This document shows, piece by piece, positions 1-5,906 of a stretch of 5,906 nt of DNA (its first letter is position 1; each line of letters opens with the position of its first letter). Source of the stretch: Acidobacteriota bacterium. GTDB lineage: Bacteria > Acidobacteriota > Blastocatellia > Pyrinomonadales > Pyrinomonadaceae. The stretch is taken from the NCBI GenBank assembly GCA_003222835.1, contig QHXE01000444.1, positions 4,688-10,593 of the forward strand. Direction: 5' to 3'. The notes below the pieces were generated by a model. It was given only the letters and a program-made list of their open reading frames with translations, did not search any database and was not told the DNA's origin. The position numbers and the translations under genes are program-made.

Positions 1-2342
1 ACCCCGATCGCAACGCCGTCCTGGTAGACAAGTTTAGTATTTGCTTCCACGGTGACTCGCCGCCCATCCTTGGCGATGATTTCCATCTCGTAAGCGGTCA
101 CGCGATCACCCGCAAGTTTGCGTTGCAGCATCTCACGCACCTCGGTCAGATATTCGGGCGCTACGGTACGAGCCAGGTTGAGTTTGAGCGCTTCTTCGAC
201 CGTGTAGCCGGTAATCGTTTCCCCGGCTTTGTTCATCGAGGTGTAGTTACCCTCCAAATCATGAGAGTAAATGATGTCATGTGCGTTCTCGACCAGGTCG
301 CGATAGCGTTCCTCGCTCGCGCGCAGGTTTTCTTCGGCTCGCTTGCGTTCGGTGATGTCCCGGAAAAACCAGACTCGGCCAAAGTATTCATCCTGGGAGC
401 TCTTGATCGGCGCAGTGTACCGGTCAAGGGTTCTGCCGTCATTTAGTTGAATCTCGTCGCGGCTGTCTTCCTGCGGATGCTTGTAGAGATACTCAACCCC
501 GTCCAGGAATTCCCGGGGGTCCCCCAGCTTGTCTAATACCGATTGCAAGGCAGCCTCGTCGGATCGGCTGCCTAGGGCAGTCTCTGAGACACCCCAAAGA
601 TCAACAAACCGCTGATTGAAGGAGAGGATCTTTCGGTCATCTGAAGTAACCAGGATACCGTCAATAGACGCTTCGCTCTGCGACTCCAGCAGAGTTTTCT
701 GAAAGTGCAGCGCGGCCTCTGCTCGTTTACGTTCCGTAATGTCGCGCGCGATCCAAATGACAGAGTCTTCAGACAACGGCGCCACGCTGCCGTCGAACCA
801 GACTTCCGTGCCATCGAGTTGCAGACTATATTCCACTCGGTGCGCGCAACGTTCCTTTAAGCTGCGCCGAATCTCGCTGACCAAGAGATCGGCGGTGCCT
901 TTCGGAAATACGTCGTGCTGCGTCTTACCGATTAAATCGTCCGGTGGCTTATGCGAATAGGCAGAGTTGGTCGGCGCAATCTTTAAATAGCGCCCATCGG
1001 CATCGAACACTATTATAACGTCGGTTATGGCGGCGAATAGCGCGCGCAATTCTCCTTCGGAAGCTTTGAGCGCTTCCTGCACCCGCTTGCGTTCACTGAT
1101 GTCTTCTACGCTGCCTTCGCGATAAACCTCAATGCCGTTTTCATCGCAAACTGAGCGCCGGTTAAGCGACAGCCAGATCCGCTTCCCGTCTTTTCGATAC
1201 GCTTGAAACTCGAAACCATGCAGAACCTCTTGTTTCGTCGTCAGTTCCGCGGACTTTACGCGGTCTTCGGGATCAACGTAGATCTGGTGCGTGATATCGG
1301 TTACGCCCTCAATCATTTCTTTCGGAGAGTCATATCCGAATATCCGAGCCATCGCCGGATTTACCGTGATGAATCTTCCTTGAGGTGTCGACTGGAACAT
1401 TCCTTCCACGGCGTTTTCGAAAATCGATCGGTAATTCTCTTCGGCCTTTTGAACTTGTGTGTAAAGCGAAGCGCTCTCGAGCGCGGCGGCCGCGGTGCTC
1501 GCGAGAATCGTCAGCGCTTTCATCTGGCCGAGCGTGAAAGGGCGCGCGCGATTGAGCGCGTTGATGTTGATGGTGCCGATTAGCTTGTTGGCCACTTGCA
1601 TCGGGATGGATATGGCCGAGCGAATCTCGGGGTGCGGGCACATGGAACGAAAGCGCTCGTCGTTTATTTCACCGGCCAAAATCAGGGGTTGGCGCTGGCG
1701 CGCAACCCACCCGGAAATACTCTCTTCGAGCGGCACGCGTTCACCCAGCAGGCGCTGCCGGTTTTCGCCCCGCACCGCCGCCACATAAAGCTCCTGGCCG
1801 TCTTCAGTGGGTAACAGGATCGATACTTCGTCGGCGTCAGTCTGCTGCAACGCGGCATCGGCGAGCTTACTTATAATGGTTTGCGGATCGAGGGTGAAGG
1901 CGATCGTCTGGCTGAGTTCAAAGATTGCCACGGTTTCGCGCAGTTGCAGATTTTCGAGGCGCAAACGACGCGTGTTCAGCGCGCGCGTGAGGATCGGCAT
2001 GACAGATTGCAGCCGAAACGGTTTGAGCACGTAGTCAAAGGCGCCGACTTTCATCGCATCGACGGCGGTTTGGATCGTGCCCTGCCCGGTCATAATCAGG
2101 GCGATCAGATGCGGATCGATTTCGAGCGCGGACTTCACCAGCGAGATTCCGTCCATCCCGGGCATCATCAAATCGCTGAGTATCAAGTCGAAGTCTTCTT
2201 CACGCAAGGCCGCGAGCGCGTCAGGGCCATTGGTAAATCCACGCACCTCGAATGACTGTGAAGCAAGCGCCTCAACCAGGGCGTTCTTCAACTCTACTTC
2301 GTCATCGACTACGATAATCTTGCCTATTGTGGTTTCAGGCAT
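1..2342 (-). CDS. REC-GAF-PAS(x4) sensory protein, probable hybrid histidine kinase (3' end beyond window)
   Basis: ATG at 2342-2340 opens a frame with no stop for 780 codons to the left edge, checked by reading every codon. REC is 8-122: acidic D13/D14 (VVDDE), phosphoacceptor D57 in ILSDLMMPGMDG (codon 2174-2172), T85, and K107-P108 in YVLKPF. It resembles NtrC/AtoC-type receivers. A helical linker leads to a GAF domain at about 135-298, with ISGWVARQRQPL and AISIPMQV typical of the fold. Four PAS domains follow at about 302-420, 430-540, 547-668 and 676->780. The first three end in DISERKR, DITERKR and DITERKR. The third belongs to the PAS type with LYKHPQEDSRDEI and FGRVWFFRDITER. No kinase, GGDEF or other output domain is reached. 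By analogy with such architectures a HisKA-HATPase pair is likely beyond the edge, but this is inference. There are no membrane segments. The start lies 2 nt after the previous stop. Confidence 0.93.
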   Translation of the reverse strand, partial: MPETTIGKIIVVDDEVELKNALVEALASQSFEVRGFTNGPDALAALREEDFDLILSDLMMPGMDGISLVKSALEIDPHLIALIMTGQGTIQTAVDAMKVGAFDYVLKPFRLQSVMPILTRALNTRRLRLENLQLRETVAIFELSQTIAFTLDPQTIISKLADAALQQTDADEVSILLPTEDGQELYVAAVRGENRQRLLGERVPLEESISGWVARQRQPLILAGEINDERFRSMCPHPEIRSAISIPMQVANKLIGTININALNRARPFTLGQMKALTILASTAAAALESASLYTQVQKAEENYRSIFENAVEGMFQSTPQGRFITVNPAMARIFGYDSPKEMIEGVTDITHQIYVDPEDRVKSAELTTKQEVLHGFEFQAYRKDGKRIWLSLNRRSVCDENGIEVYREGSVEDISERKRVQEALKASEGELRALFAAITDVIIVFDADGRYLKIAPTNSAYSHKPPDDLIGKTQHDVFPKGTADLLVSEIRRSLKERCAHRVEYSLQLDGTEVWFDGSVAPLSEDSVIWIARDITERKRAEAALHFQKTLLESQSEASIDGILVTSDDRKILSFNQRFVDLWGVSETALGSRSDEAALQSVLDKLGDPREFLDGVEYLYKHPQEDSRDEIQLNDGRTLDRYTAPIKSSQDEYFGRVWFFRDITERKRAEENLRASEERYRDLVENAHDIIYSHDLEGNYTSMNKAGETITGYTVEEALKLNLARTVAPEYLTEVREMLQRKLAGDRVTAYEMEIIAKDGRRVTVEANTKLVYQDGVAIG

Positions 2343-2347
2343 GTTCA
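2340..2347 (-). promoter_or_regulatory. Stop-start junction TGAacATG without a clear ribosome binding site
   Basis: The TGA of the REC-PAS-kinase (2347-2345) is followed after two bases by the ATG of the REC-GAF-PAS gene (2342-2340). The usual window 5-12 nt upstream reads through AATAACTGAAC and holds no purine-rich Shine-Dalgarno match. The nearest GGAG (2364-2361) is 18 nt away. Translation is therefore inferred to rely on termination-reinitiation, which would tie the amount of this large protein to that of the kinase before it. Confidence 0.6.
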
Positions 2348-3910
2348 GTTATTCGTTGCTCTCCATTGTTTCGTTCCGGGATCTGAGTCTGCGCGCACCT
2401 TTCCGTTGGTGGCAGGCAGATGAATGATGACCGTGGTCCCTTCACCTAACCGGCTGTCGATCGAAATCGTTCCGTGATGCCCCTCCACCACGCGACGACA
2501 AATTGCCAGGCCCAGGCCAGTGCCCTTGCCTTCAGGTTTCGTCGTAAAGAACGGGTCCCAAATCCTTTCCAGATTCACCGCCGGGATGCCGCTTCCGGAA
2601 TCGACAAATTCTAAGCGGACGTCTTGAGCATCACCTTCATCCGGCGCGAATGAAACTCTAATGGTGATCTTGCCGCCGTCCTTCATTGCGTCGCCGGCAT
2701 TAGTCAGCAAATTCAGAAAGACCTGTCGCAATTGCTGGCAGTCAGCCTGTATGGTCGGCAAGTCTTCCGCGTATTCGCGCTCAACCTGCAGGTTGTTGCT
2801 GCGCAGATGGTATTCGATCAGCTCGAGCGAGTTGTCGATCTCTTCGCGCACATCGATCGTGGAAGTCTGCTGGTGAGAGCGCCGGCTGAACTGGAGCAGG
2901 TTGCTTACCAATTTTCCCATCCGGTCAACTTCGCCGGCCACAATTTCCACGGCGCGGAGCTTCTGTTCGTCCTCCGCGAGCTGCATGGCGAGCGTCTCCA
3001 GTCTCAGGGAAATTGTCGCCAGCGGATTATTGAGTTCGTGCGCCACGCTAGCCGCCAACTCGCCGACCGTGGCCAGCCGCGAAGCCTGCCACAGTTGCTG
3101 AGTCATTCCTGCCAGTTCTTCGCCTTTGAGCTTCAGTTCTGAAAGCGCCTGCTGCAATTCGGTAATGTCCTGCTTGATCGCGATGAAGTGAGTGATGTTC
3201 CCGGCCCGACTGCGTATCGGCGTAATGGTCATATCCTCCTGGTTGAGGCGGCCATCCTTGCAACGGTTAATCAGAGTATTCCGCCACACTTTGCCGGCCA
3301 GGATGGTGTTCCACATCTCTTTATAAAAGTCTCTGTTCTGCTTTCCGGATTTAAGCAATCGCGGATTTTTGTCGATGACTTCACTGAATGCGTAGCCGGT
3401 CGTTTCAGTGAATGCTTTGTTCACCCAAATGATTCTTCCGTTTTCGTCGGTTATCATGATCGCGTTCGCCGCAGCTTCCAACGCCGCGCTTTGGAGCAGC
3501 AATTGATCTTCAGCCTCGCGTTGCGCCCGGCGGTTTTGCGCCTCCTTGGTCTCGCGTTCGATCGCCGGCACGAGCCTGGCCAGGCTCTCCTTCATTAAGT
3601 AATCATGGGCTCCGGACCGCATCGCTTCGACGGCCGTTTCTTCGCCGACCGTCCCTGAAATAATGATGAACGGAAGGTCCAATTGTGTTTCCTTCAGAAC
3701 CGCGAGCGCTGCCACGGCGCTGAAGTTGGGCATCGAGTAGTCACAAAGGACAACGTCCCACTCACGAGTTTTCAGCGCCGCTTTCATCGCCCCGACCGTG
3801 TCCACGCGATCAGAAATGAGTTCATAACCTGCGCGCTTCAGATAGCGCATGAGCAAAGCTGCGTCCTGCTCAGAATCTTCGACATGCAGAACTCGGAGAA
3901 TCTTGGTCAT
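2345..3910 (-). CDS. Hybrid sensor kinase with N-terminal receiver (REC-PAS-HisKA-HATPase)
   Basis: A complete 521-aa soluble protein. REC spans about 5-122: acidic E11/D12 (HVEDSEQD), phosphoacceptor D57 in VVLCDYSMP (codon 3742-3740), Ser85 at the switch position and Lys107. Lys107 is followed by Glu, not the usual Pro. PAS spans about 138-253 ([24 protein letters not shown], ending KQDITELQQ). A short coiled coil follows, then HisKA with H291 in [13 protein letters not shown] (codon 3040-3038). HATPase spans about 390-500: N-box [12 protein letters not shown]1 DSGSGIP, F-box DPFFTTK and G2 [10 protein letters not shown]. The HELNNPL and DPFFTTK motifs place the core near NtrB/FixL-type kinases, a class different from the first kinase here. 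The receiver precedes the kinase, unlike classic hybrids with a C-terminal REC, so phosphorylation of D57 probably controls the kinase. The last 20 residues look like a disordered tail. The gene starts 8 nt after the regulator stop codon. Confidence 0.96.
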   Translation of the reverse strand: MTKILRVLHVEDSEQDAALLMRYLKRAGYELISDRVDTVGAMKAALKTREWDVVLCDYSMPNFSAVAALAVLKETQLDLPFIIISGTVGEETAVEAMRSGAHDYLMKESLARLVPAIERETKEAQNRRAQREAEDQLLLQSAALEAAANAIMITDENGRIIWVNKAFTETTGYAFSEVIDKNPRLLKSGKQNRDFYKEMWNTILAGKVWRNTLINRCKDGRLNQEDMTITPIRSRAGNITHFIAIKQDITELQQALSELKLKGEELAGMTQQLWQASRLATVGELAASVAHELNNPLATISLRLETLAMQLAEDEQKLRAVEIVAGEVDRMGKLVSNLLQFSRRSHQQTSTIDVREEIDNSLELIEYHLRSNNLQVEREYAEDLPTIQADCQQLRQVFLNLLTNAGDAMKDGGKITIRVSFAPDEGDAQDVRLEFVDSGSGIPAVNLERIWDPFFTTKPEGKGTGLGLAICRRVVEGHHGTISIDSRLGEGTTVIIHLPATNGKVRADSDPGTKQWRATNN

Positions 3911-3914
3911 CCAG

Positions 3915-3919
3915 CCTCT
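3915..3919 (-). promoter_or_regulatory. Weak ribosome binding site of the REC-PAS-kinase gene
   Basis: AGAGG (3919-3915) lies 4 nt before the ATG at 3910 and overlaps the last base of the regulator's TAA stop (3921-3919). The match is modest and the spacing short, so translation of this gene probably depends partly on ribosomes arriving from the regulator gene. Confidence 0.5.
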
Positions 3920-4359
3920 TACTCGGTTTGCGGAACCTCATTCAATACCAGCCAATACATGCCGAGCTGCTTGGTCGCTTCGATAAAGTGTTCAAATTGC
4001 ACCGGCTTGCGGACGTAGCTGTTAGCGCCCAGGCTGTAGCTTCTAATCATGTCTTCTTCTTCGCTTGAAGAAGTGAAAACAACGACCGGAAGACGCTTGG
4101 TTCTTTCGTCGGCGCGCAACCGGCGTAAGACTTCGAGGCCGTCAATCTTCGGCAGTTTTAGATCCAGCAGCACGAGCTGGGGCATGACCTTTGTCGAGTC
4201 GCCAGTCGCCGCTCCGTTACCAAAGAAATAGTCGAGCGCCTCGACCCCATCACGGGCGACCACGACGTCGTTGACGATGTTGCTCTTCTTGAGCGCGCGC
4301 AGGGTTAAGGCTTCATCTTTCGGATTGTCTTCAACCAGTAGGATCACTTTGTTATCCAT
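3919..4359 (-). CDS. Single-domain response regulator, Rcp1/CheY-like
   Basis: A 146-aa stand-alone receiver that accepts phosphate from a histidine kinase, with no output domain attached. Acidic pocket E10/D11 (LLVEDNP), phosphoacceptor D66 in LLDLKLPKIDG (codon 4164-4162), switch Thr96 in VVFTSSSE and Lys118-Pro119 in YVRKPV are all present, so it should be active. The C-terminal LGMYWLVLNEVP is the signature of the Rcp1 group, regulators usually encoded next to phytochrome-type kinases. Rcp1 members have a longer beta4-alpha4 region and C-terminal helix than CheY. The ATG at 4359 lies 8 nt inside the upstream kinase gene, and AAGGAG at 4372-4367 sits 7 nt before it, which supports this start. 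The natural partner is the kinase that overlaps it. The output is probably protein-protein contact, for example with the hybrid kinases downstream or with a protein encoded elsewhere. Confidence 0.96.
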   Translation of the reverse strand: MDNKVILLVEDNPKDEALTLRALKKSNIVNDVVVARDGVEALDYFFGNGAATGDSTKVMPQLVLLDLKLPKIDGLEVLRRLRADERTKRLPVVVFTSSSEEEDMIRSYSLGANSYVRKPVQFEHFIEATKQLGMYWLVLNEVPQTE

Positions 4360-5906
4360 CTCCTTGCTCCTTGAAATTTGGGAGTGTGAAGTAGAACGCG
4401 GCCCCTTGATTCACAGCCCCTTCGGCCCAGACGTTGCCTCCATGCCGATAAACAATGCGCTGGACAGTCGCCAGCCCAATACCAGTACCTTCGAATTCGC
4501 CCGCAGTGTGTAAACGCTGAAACACGCCGAACAATTTATTGGCATAGGCCATATCGAATCCGGCGCCGTTGTCGCGGACGAAATAGGAGATCTCGCCGTT
4601 GCGCTGCTCGCTGCCGAAGGTGATTTCCGCCTGGTCCTGCTTCGAAGTAAACTTCCATGCGTTGCCCAAAAGATTCGTGAGCACGATTCGCAACAGGCGT
4701 TTGTCGCCCCGCGTTGTCAGCCCCTCCTTGATGGTGATTGAGACGTTCGGCCGGCCGTTTCTCTTTTGCAGATCGGCAATCACGGACCGAGCGAGTTCAC
4801 TTAGGTTTACTTCTTCGCGCCGCATCTCGCTGCGGGTCACGCGCGCAAGCTGCAAGACATCGTCAATCAACTGGGCCATCTCCTGGCTGGCGTTGCGCAC
4901 CTCATGCAGATAGTTCTTGCCTTCCGCGTCGAGTTTGTCCGCGTAATCCTCGAGCAGCGCCTGGCTGAAACCATCGATGTGGCGCAAAGGCGCGCGCAGA
5001 TCGTGCGAGACCGAATAAGAGAAGGCTTCAAGTTCTTTGTTGGCAGCCTGAAGTTGCGCGGTGCGATCGGCCACGCGCTGCTCGAGTTCTTCATTGAGAC
5101 GCCGAATCTCGTGTTCTGCCTGCTTGCGCTCAGTGACGTCGTTGTTGACCTCGAGAATGGCTTTTGGCTTTCCGTTCTCGTCGCGATGCAGAACCCAGTT
5201 ACTGGCAACCACGATTTGCTGGCCATCTTTTCTGGTATGAACTAACTCGCCTTCCCAATGCCCATGGGCTAGAACTCTGGCTTTGATCTCCTCCACGGCC
5301 CGGGGATATTCGGTCTTGAGAAGGCTGTCGGTGGTCTTCTCAAGGGCTTCCTCCGCTTTCCACCCGTACATTTGTTCCGAGCCGGTATTCCAGAAAATGA
5401 TGCGGCCATTGAGGTCGCGGATCAGCACCGGCGCAAGATCGAGGATTCGTGCCTGCTCCTTCAAAGCTTCCTCTGAACGCTTGCGCTCGGTGATGTCGCG
5501 CAGAAAGACGGTGAAGAATTTTTTTCCGTCCGTTTCGATCTGCGAGATGGAAGCTTCGATCGGAAACTCTTCACCGTCGGCGCGCAACCCGAACAGCGCG
5601 CCGAGCGCGCCCATTCCGCGTCTGGTCACGTGCGTCTTGCCAAAATTATGTATGTGACCTTGATGGCCAGCTCGAAAGCGCTCTGGGATAAACTGGTCGA
5701 GCGGTTTAGCGATGGCGTTCTCGGCCGGGTAGAGAAACATTCTTTCAGCCGCTGCATTAAAGAGCACGATGCGCTGCTGTTCGTCGATGGTGATAATCGC
5801 GTCCATCGCAGAGCCAATCACTCCGGCAAGTTGCTCCTGGCTCTTCCGCAGGTTCTCTTCAGCCTGATAACGTTCGGTGATGTCAGTTATAGTGACGAAA
5901 GCCAGA
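4352..5906 (-). CDS. Multi-PAS sensor histidine kinase, phytochrome-kinase-like core (5' end cut by window edge)
   Basis: Cytoplasmic-looking sensor kinase that should autophosphorylate on histidine and pass phosphate to a receiver, most likely the regulator just downstream. The frame is open to the right edge. The codon at 5821 that could be taken as a start is an internal GTG (Val), because 28 in-frame codons precede it and begin with the tail of another PAS domain (TDITERYQAEENL). Numbering visible residues from the edge: PAS tail 1-12, PAS 29-140, PAS 149-260, coiled coil about 260-292, HisKA about 292-363, HATPase about 400-510. Key motifs are the H-box SYSVSHDLRAPLR (His at 5005-5003), N-box NLLGNAWKFT, G1 DNGAGFD and G2 GTGIGLA, so the catalytic core looks intact. 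The H-box and the HIDGFSQALLEDY stretch resemble kinases of the phytochrome/Cph1 group. No membrane segment is visible. The total length and any sensor domain beyond the edge are unknown. Confidence 0.95.
   Translation of the reverse strand, partial: LAFVTITDITERYQAEENLRKSQEQLAGVIGSAMDAIITIDEQQRIVLFNAAAERMFLYPAENAIAKPLDQFIPERFRAGHQGHIHNFGKTHVTRRGMGALGALFGLRADGEEFPIEASISQIETDGKKFFTVFLRDITERKRSEEALKEQARILDLAPVLIRDLNGRIIFWNTGSEQMYGWKAEEALEKTTDSLLKTEYPRAVEEIKARVLAHGHWEGELVHTRKDGQQIVVASNWVLHRDENGKPKAILEVNNDVTERKQAEHEIRRLNEELEQRVADRTAQLQAANKELEAFSYSVSHDLRAPLRHIDGFSQALLEDYADKLDAEGKNYLHEVRNASQEMAQLIDDVLQLARVTRSEMRREEVNLSELARSVIADLQKRNGRPNVSITIKEGLTTRGDKRLLRIVLTNLLGNAWKFTSKQDQAEITFGSEQRNGEISYFVRDNGAGFDMAYANKLFGVFQRLHTAGEFEGTGIGLATVQRIVYRHGGNVWAEGAVNQGAAFYFTLPNFKEQGDG
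4360..4372 (-). promoter_or_regulatory. Ribosome binding site of the Rcp1-like regulator, with a doubled AAGGAG
   Basis: The strand reads AAGGAGCAAGGAGATG. The distal AAGGAG (4372-4367) is 7 nt from the ATG at 4359, an ideal spacing. The second copy (4365-4360) abuts the ATG and is too close to serve it. The site lies inside the last codons of the kinase gene, so the regulator can be translated by ribosomes finishing the kinase as well as by new ones. Confidence 0.8.

Noticed and set aside
123..446. Plus-strand open frame of 107 codons, and similar plus-strand frames throughout (for example 1203-1583, 1881-2255, 2732-3142, 3188-3598)
   Set aside because: Each lies antisense to a minus-strand frame with clear domain motifs. 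Their translations show no recognisable domain, and such shadows are expected in GC-rich coding DNA.
568..580. ctgcc-tag-ggcag as a terminator hairpin
   Set aside because: It lies in the middle of an intact coding frame, has a 5-bp stem and no following T-run on either strand.
1535..1562. GCGCGC-rich stretch as a possible regulatory repeat
   Set aside because: Similar gcgcgc runs recur across the window and fit codon use for Ala/Arg in the coding frame (ALNRARPF here).
233..1641. Short minus-strand frames at 233-442, 572-814 and 1330-1641
   Set aside because: They are in a different frame from the continuous REC-GAF-PAS gene and have no domain-like sequence.
3911..3918. Promoter between the regulator and the REC-PAS-kinase
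   Set aside because: Only 8 nt separate the genes, and I see no convincing -35/-10 pair in the preceding coding sequence.
4867..5226. Minus-strand 119-codon frame inside the first kinase, and 5626-5817 likewise
   Set aside because: Out of frame with the intact kinase; composition is Arg/Ser-rich as is typical of frame shadows.
4352..5821. Start of the first kinase at the GTG at 5821
   Set aside because: The frame stays open upstream to the window edge and encodes a PAS tail and linker (DITERYQAEENL), so this GTG is an internal Val codon.

Overview
The whole window is one block of two-component signalling genes, all on the minus strand, so transcription runs from right to left. Four coding regions cover almost every base. 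The largest gap between genes is 8 nt, and one pair overlaps by 8 nt. I see no RNA gene, mobile element, CRISPR array, promoter or terminator. The promoter must lie right of base 5906 and the end of the operon left of base 1.

Layout in transcription order: (1) >5906-4352, the 3' part of a multi-PAS sensor histidine kinase with a phytochrome-kinase-like core, cut by the right edge. (2) 4359-3919, a complete 146-aa single-domain response regulator of the Rcp1 type. (3) 3910-2345, a complete 521-aa protein, REC-PAS-HisKA-HATPase, that is, a kinase with its receiver at the N-terminus. (4) 2342-<1, a large protein starting with REC, then GAF, then at least four PAS domains. It stays open for 780 codons and is cut by the left edge, so it is easily missed by a method that requires a stop codon.

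Inferred working model: kinase 1 senses through its PAS domains and phosphorylates regulator 2. The receivers at the N-termini of proteins 3 and 4 could take phosphate from kinase 1, from each other's kinases or from elsewhere, and so gate the sensors behind them. No DNA-binding, cyclic-di-GMP or other output domain is visible, nor is an HPt domain. The output is therefore either protein-protein (usual for Rcp1/CheY-like regulators) or encoded outside the window. No membrane segments are visible, so the proteins look cytoplasmic.

Organism: a free-living bacterium with moderately high GC and a rich signalling repertoire. PAS-heavy operons of this kind are common in soil and freshwater Acidobacteriota, Verrucomicrobiota, Proteobacteria and cyanobacteria. 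The sequence alone does not let me choose among them.
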